DNA of 44,611 nucleotides, taken from positions 1 to 44,611 of the forward strand of contig NZ_CANLXZ010000028.1 of NCBI RefSeq assembly GCF_947495285.1. The letters run 5' to 3'. The DNA comes from an uncultured Nonlabens sp. Lineage in GTDB: Bacteria > Bacteroidota > Bacteroidia > Flavobacteriales > Flavobacteriaceae. The notes under the pieces were generated by a model. That model had not been told where the DNA came from. It did no database searches and was given only the letters and a program-made list of their open reading frames with translations. The translations under genes and the position numbers were made by a program. This document shows positions 9,072 to 17,697 of this stretch, in pieces. How positions within the stretch are numbered: the stretch's first letter is position 1; each line of letters begins with the position of its first letter.

Positions 9072-10247
9072 ATGAACAAGTTTATAACCTTCACAATTCT
9101 CCTATTTATAGGACAGCTAGTATTCTCTCAAGCATTATATAGATCTTTTCCAAGTGACGTACTGGGTGAAGACCGTAATGTGAAAATTTTAAAACCACGT
9201 AATTATTCTAAAAATCCAGAAAAGACTTATCCTCTTATTATAGTCTTAGACGGAGATTATCTATTTGAACCAGTTGCAGGAACTGCAGACTATCTCGCTT
9301 ACTGGGATCAGATGCCAGAATGCTTTGTAGTAGGAATAAATCAAAGACAAAGCCGTTATGATGAAACTGAAATAAATCGAGAGTCAGGTTTTCCAGAGCA
9401 ACAATCTCTTAAATTCATGGATTTTGTGATGGAGATAAAACAAACCATGGTAAATGAATATAGAGTTGCACCTTTTACCGTTATAGTTGCCAAAGATATT
9501 ACAGCAAACCTCGCCAGTTTTTATCTCATGCGTAAAAAAATAGCTGTAGATGCATTGATACAGATTGATCCAGATTACTCTTCTATAATACAGGAAAATC
9601 TGATTCCTAAACTTAGTCAACTGCAGGAATACAACTATTTCTACGTAGCAACACCAGATAACGACGACTCACTAAATGAGATAATAACAAAGGAGACAGA
9701 TTCCTTATTTACTACTAAAAAAAATCTTAATCTAAAACACGAGAAAATAGAAGGAACTAACAAATACTCAGTTGCAGCACATGCAATACCTCGTGGTCTA
9801 GAGTTTATTTTTCAAGAATACCAGCTTATAGACGAAGAAAAATTACTAAAACAAGATCTCACTGAAGAAGCTAAATTTGAAGGCGACGAGAAGAAAAAAG
9901 GAATGGTGCGCGTCATTGATCGTATTCAAGAAAAATATCGATTGATAAAAGAGGTTTATGGAGTAGACATGAAACTGCGCCTGGTAGATCTAGTCACCAT
10001 AGCTGATTATGTAGAGGCAAAACAGGACTGGGATCAACTTATAGACATAGGTGTTCTAGCAAACGAGGTATATCCTGACATTCTTTATGGCCATTATATA
10101 GAAGGATTAGGCTATGAAGGAATAGGTAGACCATCTAGAGCAATAAAAGCGTTTAATGCCGCATATGGACTAGAACCAGCAGTAGGTATAACTAAAGAAG
10201 ACGTTCTTGATAAAGTTGAACTGCTGCAAATAAAAGAAAAAGAGTAA
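9072..10247 (+). CDS. Exported esterase-like protein, nucleophile apparently lost
   Basis: A 391-residue protein with a signal peptide (about residues 1-19, ending VFSQ). Its fold resembles the esterase D/enterochelin-esterase type alpha/beta hydrolases, with YPLIIVLDGDYLF at about 54-65. In active members the nucleophile elbow is GHSxGG. Here the matching stretch, at about residues 140-145, reads AKDITA, with Asp142 at the position of the serine. A candidate histidine remains (about His237, in AAHAIPRGLEF). After residue 270 comes a helical region that looks TPR-like (YIEGLGYEGIGRPSRAIKAF). Hydrolase activity is therefore doubtful, and a binding or scaffold role is possible. Its stop codon abuts the radA ATG. 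Confidence 0.7.
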   Translation: MNKFITFTILLFIGQLVFSQALYRSFPSDVLGEDRNVKILKPRNYSKNPEKTYPLIIVLDGDYLFEPVAGTADYLAYWDQMPECFVVGINQRQSRYDETEINRESGFPEQQSLKFMDFVMEIKQTMVNEYRVAPFTVIVAKDITANLASFYLMRKKIAVDALIQIDPDYSSIIQENLIPKLSQLQEYNYFYVATPDNDDSLNEIITKETDSLFTTKKNLNLKHEKIEGTNKYSVAAHAIPRGLEFIFQEYQLIDEEKLLKQDLTEEAKFEGDEKKKGMVRVIDRIQEKYRLIKEVYGVDMKLRLVDLVTIADYVEAKQDWDQLIDIGVLANEVYPDILYGHYIEGLGYEGIGRPSRAIKAFNAAYGLEPAVGITKEDVLDKVELLQIKEKE

Positions 10248-11618
10248 ATGGCTAAAGTAAAGACTACGTGGTTTTGTCAAAGTTGCGGCTCGCAACATTC
10301 TAAATGGCAAGGACAGTGTTCTACCTGCAAAGAATGGAATACACTAGTTGAAGAGGTCGTTCAAAAATTACAGAAAAAAACTTGGGAAAGTGCTGTTGGA
10401 GAAGTTCCGCTTTCGCGAAAGCGCACCCCAAAACCACAATTAATATCAGAAATAAATGCTGCCGAGAGTCCTAGACTAGACACCACAAATGCAGAGTTTA
10501 ATAGAGTTCTAGGCGGTGGACTAGTTCCTGGCTCTATTACACTTTTAGGAGGAGAGCCTGGTATAGGTAAATCCACCTTACTCCTTCAAGTATGTCTTAA
10601 TTTACCTTATAAGACACTTTATGTATCTGGTGAAGAAAGTGCTCAACAAATTAAAATGCGAGCAAATCGCATTAAAGAAGATACCGTTAATTGCTATATT
10701 CTAACAGAGACTAAAACGCAAAACATATTCAGACAGATAACTGAAGTGCAGCCAGATGTCTTGATTATAGACTCTATACAAACACTTCAAACAGATCATA
10801 TAGAAAGCTCACCAGGAAGTGTCTCACAAATAAGAGAATGTACCAGTGAGCTTATTAAATTTGCCAAAGAAACGAACACTCCTGTGCTCCTTATAGGCCA
10901 CATTACTAAGGATGGTAACATTGCTGGTCCTAAGATCTTAGAACACATGGTGGACACAGTATTACAATTTGAAGGAGATCGCAATCATACCTATAGAATA
11001 TTAAGAGCGCTTAAAAACCGTTTCGGTAGTACGCATGAAATAGGCATTTATGAAATGCTAGGACATGGATTAAGAGAAGTGACTAACCCCAGTGAGATCT
11101 TAATTTCACAACGTGGCGCTACACTAAGCGGTACTGCAATAGCTGCTACCATGGAAGGAATGCGACCGCTTATGATAGAGGTGCAAGCGCTAGTAAGCAC
11201 AGCTGTTTATGGAACACCACAACGTAGTGCGACAGGTTACAATCTTAAGAGGCTCAACATGATTCTAGCTGTTCTTGAAAAAAGAGCTGGTTTTAAACTA
11301 GGCCAGAAAGATGTGTTTCTAAATATCACTGGTGGTATCACTGTAGATGACCCTGCGATAGACCTTGCTGTTGTCGCTGCTATTTTATCTTCTAACTTTG
11401 ACCTAGAGTTATCCTCACAGCATTGTTTCAGTGCAGAGGTAGGATTAGGTGGTGAAATACGACCAGTAAGCCGCATGGAGCAACGTGTAAACGAGGTGGC
11501 AAAATTAGGTTTTGATAAGGTTTTTATCGCGCCTAGCAAACAAGAATTTAAAAACACAGGAACTGAAGTACAAGCCTTTTCAAAAATTGAAGATTTAGTT
11601 CGATATTTGTTTAGTTAG
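10248..11618 (+). CDS. radA: DNA repair protein RadA
   Basis: RadA is a RecA-like branch-migration ATPase of recombinational repair. The 456-residue protein has the C4 zinc finger (Cys10, Cys13, Cys24, Cys27), Walker A GGEPGIGKST at 101-110, the RadA-specific KNRFGS motif in the RecA-like core, and a C-terminal Lon-protease-like domain (about 290-456). The ATG directly follows the previous stop codon, so the genes are cotranscribed. The linker between zinc finger and ATPase carries PLSRKR (about residues 54-59), encoded by a copy of the dispersed palindrome. This is a variable part of the family. Confidence 0.97.
   Translation: MAKVKTTWFCQSCGSQHSKWQGQCSTCKEWNTLVEEVVQKLQKKTWESAVGEVPLSRKRTPKPQLISEINAAESPRLDTTNAEFNRVLGGGLVPGSITLLGGEPGIGKSTLLLQVCLNLPYKTLYVSGEESAQQIKMRANRIKEDTVNCYILTETKTQNIFRQITEVQPDVLIIDSIQTLQTDHIESSPGSVSQIRECTSELIKFAKETNTPVLLIGHITKDGNIAGPKILEHMVDTVLQFEGDRNHTYRILRALKNRFGSTHEIGIYEMLGHGLREVTNPSEILISQRGATLSGTAIAATMEGMRPLMIEVQALVSTAVYGTPQRSATGYNLKRLNMILAVLEKRAGFKLGQKDVFLNITGGITVDDPAIDLAVVAAILSSNFDLELSSQHCFSAEVGLGGEIRPVSRMEQRVNEVAKLGFDKVFIAPSKQEFKNTGTEVQAFSKIEDLVRYLFS
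10409..10422. repeat. Dispersed palindrome, copy 3 (in radA)
   Basis: Perfect GCTTTCGCGAAAGC preceded by TTCC. It is read as PLSRK in the flexible linker of RadA. Confidence 0.95.
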
Positions 11619-11659
11619 AAACAATAGGTTTAAAGAACATCAAAGTCAAAAACAAGAAA

Positions 11660-12199
11660 ATGAAAAATATTCTTTTAATTATAACAGCGATACTAATCAC
11701 AAGTTGTGGTGAAAAAGCTGAAAAAACAGAAAAGACACAAGTCGTAAAATTTGCAGACGCTGATATTTCTAGTAATAACATCGTACACCTAACAGATTTT
11801 GATAATAATTACACTAACCTGGAACAAATATTAGCAGATAATAAAGGTAAAGTAGTATATCTAGATGTATGGGCTAGCTGGTGTGGACCGTGTAGGGCGA
11901 TGATGCCTTATTCTGAAAAATTACAAGAAAAATACAAAGGAAAAGATGTGACTTTTATCTTTATTTCTACAGACAAAGATCCTGAGAAATGGGAACGAGC
12001 TGCAAGACAATTTAACTTAACAGAAAATAGTTATCTCGCTCGCAATTACCCTAAGGCAAAGTTATTTCAAGATAACAATGTGAGCTCTATACCTAGATAT
12101 ATGTTGTTTGATAAAAATGGCCGCATGGTAGATGATAATGCAAGAAGACCAGCAGAAAAAGATTTAGAAATTACTATTAATGGATTTCTTGCTATCTAG
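11660..12199 (+). CDS. TlpA-like thioredoxin-fold lipoprotein
   Basis: A 179-residue predicted lipoprotein (lipobox ITSC, Cys16) with a thioredoxin fold. The active-site WCGPC is at residues 74-78 in VWASWCGPCRAMMPY, and the cis-proline loop SSIPRYMLFD is near residue 155. This is the TlpA/ResA group of membrane-anchored thiol-disulfide reductases acting in the periplasm, for example in cytochrome c maturation or general disulfide repair. The substrate cannot be told from sequence. It lies 41 bases after radA. Its TAG stop overlaps the TAG of the convergent outer-membrane gene through a shared CTAG. Confidence 0.88.
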   Translation: MKNILLIITAILITSCGEKAEKTEKTQVVKFADADISSNNIVHLTDFDNNYTNLEQILADNKGKVVYLDVWASWCGPCRAMMPYSEKLQEKYKGKDVTFIFISTDKDPEKWERAARQFNLTENSYLARNYPKAKLFQDNNVSSIPRYMLFDKNGRMVDDNARRPAEKDLEITINGFLAI

Positions 12200-15100
12200 A
12201 AAAAAGCCTTCAATTGCACGCTACCTGTATGAACGGTTTGGGCTGTTTCACTACTACGCCCGTTATAACTTAAATTAAGATCTAGAAATTTAGTCAGGTT
12301 TTTCTGGAATAAAAAATTCCAAGTAAAGTTAGTACCTGGCTGTAAACCTTCTAACATCTGGAAGCCTACCGGTGAAAATGCCTGACCCTCAAAATCATTT
12401 TTCACATATTTAATCTCGCCATTTACAGCATATTTTTGAGCCTTATTAAATGCCCAGCCTAAACCTATATTATGCTGGTTTAACACAGCTACATCATTCA
12501 CCTGATTATCCTTATTTTGAAATTCGTAAAACACTTCTAGACGGTTGCTATTATTGAACAAATAAGAAAGTTGGGGATTTACTAAAACATCTTCAATCTC
12601 AAAATTTCTATTAGAAAAATTCTCACTACTACTGGCACTGTTCCCTTTTTGCGCATTGAAACTAAACAACCACGTATCTTTTAACTTATGTATAAACCGT
12701 AGTTGATGACTCTTTATATCACTGGCGATACTACCTATGCTTTGCAGGTTCTCATTTGCCGTGCTTAAATAGGTATAGTTAGTGGTGTAATTTTGCTTAC
12801 CACGATTAAAAAACAAACTGTTTCTAAAACTTAAATTTAACCCTAACTGATCGCTACTTGTACTAAATGGATTAAGATTAAAATTCTCACCTTCTCTAGC
12901 TGCCATGCGATCTATTAAATAACTGGTCTGGTTATAAAATCTAGATAGAAACTGTTTTAAACCTTTTTCACTAGTCCACGAGATAGGATTTAAAGTAAGT
13001 GTTTGTGAAAATTTATTTTGATGACTAGGTAAGAACACTTGATTAGGCAGCAATATCCTCACAAAACTAGCCTGATCCTGAAATTGAGCCACTTCAAACT
13101 CGTTGAGATCCTGAATACCATCGTTATTAAAATCTATCCACGTAAACGTTCCTTGCCCAGGATTAACAGAAAGGTAAGTAAAATCCTGCCTAGCGATTCT
13201 CGCACTATTGGTCTCATAAGTAGTATTTAAAAGAATTTTACCTCCATAAATCTTACGCTTGTATTGAATTCTAGAATTAAAAGAAACCTCGTCGACCACG
13301 TTTTCTAATACGCTTTTTAATTTTCTATAATTGGCATACACTAATAGAGTACTTACCTTATTTTTTATAGGTTGAGATTTTACGTAATAATCATTAGAAG
13401 TATTAACTCTAGACAGGTTACCATCATCCCGCAGGCTATCATTCACGCGGTTTCTATATCCTACTTCCACATAAGTTGTAGTAGTATCTCCACGGCCAGC
13501 ATAAAACTCATATCCAGCAAATCTTTGAGATAATCCAGATAACTCGTTAGTCACAGCTAGTCGCTGCTGGTTATCTTCACTTTCTATACGAGTACCGGCA
13601 TAATATTTTTTTATTTTTCTTAGAACATCTACATTTATACGATTAAACTGAGATTCTTGTTCTATAGAGCTGGTGTTAAGCACGCTTCCGCGAAAGCGAG
13701 CTAACCACAAACTATCTTGATAAGAGCCTACTAATTCATGACGATTTCCTTTATAGAACTTATCAAATTCTAAATGTTGATAGGTATAAGAGCCAGCAAT
13801 AGTAGAATCGCGTTCATAATTAAGACCTAAGGTGGTGAATAACTGACTGCCTTGCACCGTTTCTAAATTCCAATCGCGATTAAATTCTATGTTATAGACA
13901 CGTTCTACATTTCTGAAGTTTTCTTGTATAAAATCTGTATTGAGTTGAATACTTAACGACTGTAAGCTATCCTTACCTAACAACTGTTGTTGTGCCGCTA
14001 TTTTTAAGGCAACCCCTTTATTATCACCATCATCAATGCTAGAAAATTTATTTAAATCTTTATTACTCGCTGCAAATTCTGTAAAAACCTGAGTTCCTGC
14101 GGTAGGTTCATAACTTGCTTTAAGACCAGTTATAGTAAGAATTTCTGGAGTAAACAACTGTATCACCGGCTCATAACTACCTTGAGCCACACCGTTTATA
14201 GGAGCGATATATTCATAAATATTTGCAATCGCCTGATCGTTGATAAGACGGTAATTACCTTGATTAATTCCTAAAAAACTAAACCTTACATTAAATAAAG
14301 TATCATTAGGGTCTTGAGAAAATATAAAACGTTCTGCTCCATTAATGAATTCCCTGCGGTATAGAATTTGGTTTTCAGAAAAATCATCAGGAATAGCACT
14401 AGGTGCGATAGCTAGTTCAGGATTATCACCTGCTTGTACTAATATGGCGACTTGCTCATCGCTTAGGTTTTGTTGTAAAGGCTGATTTTTTGCATCAGTT
14501 TCTGTATAAATATAGCTGTCTATTTTGAGCTTTTTAGACTCATAGCCACCTTTACCATAACCTATGAATCTAGTAAAATTACGCTCGCTGTATTGATATT
14601 CTATAGAGATACGCATCTCACTAGTGACAGGAAATGTAGGTGTAAATCGCAACTCTCCTGCGTTATAGTCCATTACATAATCCTTATTCTCACCACGTGT
14701 TAAAGGAATTCCATTAACAAAAACACGCTCACTACCAGAAACTACAAGTATGAAAAGTTCGCCATTTTGACCTGTAAGCTTATACGGTCCCTGATTTCCC
14801 TCCTGACCAGTAAACCTGCTTATATTAAATGTTCCTCTAACTAGAGCACCTGCAGCACCTGCATAACCTCTGGAATCTTCTCCATTAAATTGTACTTGCC
14901 CAGAAATTCCTTGAACACGCTTTGTAAAGTTGTTAAACTGGTAATCTTCTTGAATTAAATCTACATCTCCAGCTCTTATGCTCCAGTCATCACTATATAA
15001 TTCAATGAATATTTGATCAAACTCGTCTAGACGCTGCGAATACCCATTTTGAGTTTGCGGTACATTTGCATCTTGTATAGACGCACGCAAAGAAACTTTT

Positions 15101-15606
15101 TCACTTAATTTTCCTGTAATCCTTAAATCTAATTCTGAGTCTACAACACTATTCTGGTTGTTACCTACTCTTAAACCTCGAGTAATACTACCAGATGTTT
15201 GAAGACCGTTAAAAGGTACAAAAGTGTTAGTAACAGTAGGCTCTTGCAAGGCGATAAGCTGTTCTTGCTTACTATCATTATCGAGTATAATCTTAGGGTC
15301 GTAAATTCTATACGTTCTGGTAAGAAAATCTGGTAACGGATTGTAAACCAAATCTATAGAATCTGTCGTTATTTCTAGTTTATTTTTAAATAAAAGTAAA
15401 GACCTAGAATAATCGATGGTATATCTAGATCTATCTATAACGACGCCTTTTTTATCCATAACCTTAAAATAAGCGGGACTTATACTTATAGAATCCACAA
15501 GAACAGAATCTTTAACCGCAACTCGTTTTGATAACAAGCCTACATATTCTTGCGCACCAGCAATGCCACTGTAACACAAAAGAATAAGAAAGAACTTGAA
15601 CTTCAT
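12196..15606 (-). CDS. Large outer-membrane beta-barrel protein, family not recognised
   Basis: The 1136-residue protein begins with a signal peptide (MKFKFFLILLCYSGIAGAQ). The start is placed at the ATG at 15606; a TTG five codons upstream is less likely. The N-terminal part (about 20-120) is beta-rich. A conserved-looking GSITRGLRVGNNQN segment is followed by repeated amphipathic strands with alternating aromatic residues. The chain ends in Phe (LKAFF), the usual BAM recognition signal. A DFNNDGIQDLNEFE run near residue 830 resembles a calcium-binding EF-hand/dockerin loop. It is not a typical TonB receptor, as no plug is recognised, and it is too short for SprA. A palindrome copy encodes RFRGS. 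The function is unknown; an outer-membrane location is well supported. Confidence 0.75.
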   Translation of the reverse strand: MKFKFFLILLCYSGIAGAQEYVGLLSKRVAVKDSVLVDSISISPAYFKVMDKKGVVIDRSRYTIDYSRSLLLFKNKLEITTDSIDLVYNPLPDFLTRTYRIYDPKIILDNDSKQEQLIALQEPTVTNTFVPFNGLQTSGSITRGLRVGNNQNSVVDSELDLRITGKLSEKVSLRASIQDANVPQTQNGYSQRLDEFDQIFIELYSDDWSIRAGDVDLIQEDYQFNNFTKRVQGISGQVQFNGEDSRGYAGAAGALVRGTFNISRFTGQEGNQGPYKLTGQNGELFILVVSGSERVFVNGIPLTRGENKDYVMDYNAGELRFTPTFPVTSEMRISIEYQYSERNFTRFIGYGKGGYESKKLKIDSYIYTETDAKNQPLQQNLSDEQVAILVQAGDNPELAIAPSAIPDDFSENQILYRREFINGAERFIFSQDPNDTLFNVRFSFLGINQGNYRLINDQAIANIYEYIAPINGVAQGSYEPVIQLFTPEILTITGLKASYEPTAGTQVFTEFAASNKDLNKFSSIDDGDNKGVALKIAAQQQLLGKDSLQSLSIQLNTDFIQENFRNVERVYNIEFNRDWNLETVQGSQLFTTLGLNYERDSTIAGSYTYQHLEFDKFYKGNRHELVGSYQDSLWLARFRGSVLNTSSIEQESQFNRINVDVLRKIKKYYAGTRIESEDNQQRLAVTNELSGLSQRFAGYEFYAGRGDTTTTYVEVGYRNRVNDSLRDDGNLSRVNTSNDYYVKSQPIKNKVSTLLVYANYRKLKSVLENVVDEVSFNSRIQYKRKIYGGKILLNTTYETNSARIARQDFTYLSVNPGQGTFTWIDFNNDGIQDLNEFEVAQFQDQASFVRILLPNQVFLPSHQNKFSQTLTLNPISWTSEKGLKQFLSRFYNQTSYLIDRMAAREGENFNLNPFSTSSDQLGLNLSFRNSLFFNRGKQNYTTNYTYLSTANENLQSIGSIASDIKSHQLRFIHKLKDTWLFSFNAQKGNSASSSENFSNRNFEIEDVLVNPQLSYLFNNSNRLEVFYEFQNKDNQVNDVAVLNQHNIGLGWAFNKAQKYAVNGEIKYVKNDFEGQAFSPVGFQMLEGLQPGTNFTWNFLFQKNLTKFLDLNLSYNGRSSETAQTVHTGSVQLKAFF
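13684..13697. repeat. Dispersed palindrome, copy 4 (in CDS, variant)
   Basis: GCTTCCGCGAAAGC on the plus strand, which is GCTTTCGCGGAAGC on the coding strand. It is read as RFRGS in the large outer-membrane protein. Confidence 0.9.
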
Positions 15607-15629
15607 ATTAACGATAAACAAATGGTTTT

Positions 15630-15637
15630 CAAAAATA
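15630..15637 (-). promoter_or_regulatory. -7 element for the large outer-membrane protein
   Basis: The minus strand reads TATTTTTG, fitting TAnnTTTG. Transcription would begin near 15624, leaving about 18 bases before the ATG at 15606 and almost none before the TTG at 15621. This supports the ATG as start. No -33 TTG is seen. Confidence 0.4.
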
Positions 15638-15690
15638 TTTTAAATAACTAGTAATAAAACTATATAAGACAGGTTAATTCCATAAAAAAA

Positions 15691-15715
15691 ATCCCATCTA
15701 GTAAAACTAGATAGG
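15691..15715 (-). terminator. Terminator of the accC transcript
   Basis: The stem pairs ATCC-ATCTAG with CTAGAT-GGAT around one mismatch, with a short A-rich loop. On the minus strand it is followed by eight T residues. It is 27 bases beyond the accC stop. Confidence 0.88.
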
Positions 15716-15741
15716 ATCTTTATCATATAGTTAAGGCCTAA

Positions 15742-17088
15742 TTAAGCTTTAGACTTCATTTTAAATGTATCCATGAAAGCTGTTGTATAATTACCTTCTA
15801 CATAAGCCGGCTCTTCCATAAGCTGTCTATGGAAAGGAATTGTCGTTTTAATACCTTCAATGACAAATTCATCTAAAGCTCTTTTCATTTTATCGATAGC
15901 TTCCTGACGTGTTCTCGCTGTAGTAATTAACTTTGCAATCATTGAGTCATAGTTAGGTGGGATAGAATAGCCAGCATATACATGCGTGTCTAATCTTACA
16001 CCATGACCACCAGGTGCATGTAATGTTGTAATTTTTCCTGGAGAAGGACGGAAATCGTGATAAGGATCTTCTGCATTTATCCTACACTCAATAGAGTGTA
16101 AGGCAGGCTCATAATTCTTTCCTGAAATCTTAACACCAGCGGCAACAAGAATTTGCTCTCTAATAAGATCAAAGTCTATTACTTGTTCTGTAATAGGGTG
16201 CTCTACTTGGATACGAGTGTTCATCTCCATAAAGTAGAAATTGCGGTGCTTATCTACTAGAAACTCTACCGTTCCTGCACCTTCATAAGAAATGTATTCT
16301 GCAGCTTTAACAGCCGCTTCACCCATATCTTTACGTAATTTCTTCGTCATAAAAGGAGAAGGTACCTCTTCAGTTAGTTTCTGGTGACGTCTTTGTACAG
16401 AACAATCACGCTCACTTAAGTGACATGCTTTTCCATAACTATCTCCTACGATTTGTATTTCAATATGGCGCGGCTCTTCAATAAGCTTTTCCATATACAT
16501 ATCATCATTACCAAAGGCAGCCTTAGACTCATAACGAGCACTATCCCATGCATCTTGAAGATCTTCTTCTTTCCACACAGCACGCATACCTTTACCACCA
16601 CCACCTGCAGTAGCTTTAAGCATTACAGGGTAACCGGTTTCTCTAGCTGTTTTTAAACAGTCAGCAAAATCTTCCATGATTCCCTCAGAACCAGGAACAC
16701 AAGGTACACCTGCGGCTTTCATAGTTTCTTTGGCAGTTGCTTTATCTCCCATTTTAGAGATCATTTCTGAACTCGCCCCTATAAATTTAATTTGATGTTC
16801 ATCACAAATGCGAGAGAAATCTGCGTTTTCAGATAAAAATCCATAACCAGGATGGATTGCATCTGCATTTGTAATTTCTGCGGCACTTATAATGTTAGAC
16901 ATTTTTAAGTAAGACTCACTACTAGCAGGTGGTCCTATACACACAGCTTCGTCTGCAAATTTTACGTGAAGACTTTCTGCATCGGCAGTAGAATAAACAG
17001 CTACTGTTTTTATTCCCATCTCCTTACAAGTACGTATAACTCTTAGAGCTATTTCACCGCGATTTGCAATCAATATTTTTTTAAACAT
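15742..17088 (-). CDS. accC: Acetyl-CoA carboxylase, biotin carboxylase subunit
   Basis: AccC carboxylates biotin on AccB using bicarbonate and ATP, the first half of malonyl-CoA synthesis. The 448 residues match the family: [19 protein letters not shown] at the N-terminus, ATP-grasp glycine loop GGGGKGMR at about 166-173, and [14 protein letters not shown] near 288-301 with catalytic residues for the metal and bicarbonate sites. It lies 93 bases after accB, and the spacer holds a large hairpin built around the dispersed palindrome. A terminator follows. accA and accD are not in the window. Confidence 0.97.
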   Translation of the reverse strand: MFKKILIANRGEIALRVIRTCKEMGIKTVAVYSTADAESLHVKFADEAVCIGPPASSESYLKMSNIISAAEITNADAIHPGYGFLSENADFSRICDEHQIKFIGASSEMISKMGDKATAKETMKAAGVPCVPGSEGIMEDFADCLKTARETGYPVMLKATAGGGGKGMRAVWKEEDLQDAWDSARYESKAAFGNDDMYMEKLIEEPRHIEIQIVGDSYGKACHLSERDCSVQRRHQKLTEEVPSPFMTKKLRKDMGEAAVKAAEYISYEGAGTVEFLVDKHRNFYFMEMNTRIQVEHPITEQVIDFDLIREQILVAAGVKISGKNYEPALHSIECRINAEDPYHDFRPSPGKITTLHAPGGHGVRLDTHVYAGYSIPPNYDSMIAKLITTARTRQEAIDKMKRALDEFVIEGIKTTIPFHRQLMEEPAYVEGNYTTAFMDTFKMKSKA

Positions 17089-17108
17089 GATGTTTCTTTT
17101 TAGTTAAG

Positions 17109-17156
17109 GTGTCGGTATGTGGTTCGCTTTCGCGAAAGCGGAAACCATACCAACAC
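17109..17156 (-). other. Large imperfect hairpin between accB and accC
   Basis: The palindrome core (17125-17140) is extended by further pairings: TGGTT with AACCA, GGTA with TACC and GTGT with ACAC, separated by small bulges. It spans about 48 bases in the accB-accC transcript. It has no T-run, so it is more likely a processing or stability element than a terminator. That role is inference. Confidence 0.6.
17126..17139. repeat. Dispersed palindrome, copy 5 (intergenic)
   Basis: Perfect GCTTTCGCGAAAGC at the tip of the accB-accC hairpin, flanked by TTC and GGAA. Confidence 0.95.
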
Positions 17157-17181
17157 TAAGACATAAAAATCCTTCTATTAC

Positions 17182-17676
17182 TTAAGACGGATCTACTAAA
17201 AATAATGGCTGATCAAATTCTACAGGAGAGGAATCGTCGATAAGCACTTTTACGATAGTACCTGAAACTTCACTTTCAATCTCGTTGAAAAGTTTCATGG
17301 CCTCAATAATACATAATGTTTCACCTTCTTTAATACTATCTCCTACCTCAACAAATGCAGGCTTATCTGGAGATGCTTTTCTATAAAAAGTTCCAATAAT
17401 AGGAGATTTTACAGTAATATACTTATCATTACTAGCAGCAGGAGCAGCCTCTGGTGCAGGTGCAGCAGGTGTTGCTACAGGAGCAGCTTGTTGCATAGGT
17501 GCTGCTTGTTGAGCAGGAGCCATTTGCATAGGAGCAGCCTGAGAAACGTAAGTTACATCACCTGTTTCACTACCAGTTCTAATGGTGATTTTAATATCAT
17601 CCATTTCTAATTTTACCTCACTTGCTCCAGATTTTGCAACAAATTTGATTAAATTTTGTATTTCTTTAATGTCCAT
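17182..17676 (-). CDS. accB: Biotin carboxyl carrier protein of acetyl-CoA carboxylase
   Basis: AccB carries biotin between the carboxylase (AccC) and the carboxyltransferase. The 164 residues contain an N-terminal helical part (1-40), an Ala/Pro/Gln-rich flexible linker (about 46-82), and the biotinyl domain with EAMK at 125-128, where Lys128 is the biotinylated residue. The TFYRKASPDKPAFVEVGD thumb region is also typical. It starts 21 bases after fabH and is cotranscribed with it, so fatty-acid initiation genes are grouped. Confidence 0.97.
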   Translation of the reverse strand: MDIKEIQNLIKFVAKSGASEVKLEMDDIKITIRTGSETGDVTYVSQAAPMQMAPAQQAAPMQQAAPVATPAAPAPEAAPAASNDKYITVKSPIIGTFYRKASPDKPAFVEVGDSIKEGETLCIIEAMKLFNEIESEVSGTIVKVLIDDSSPVEFDQPLFLVDPS

Positions 17677-17697
17677 AAATTAGGGTGGTTATTAAGT

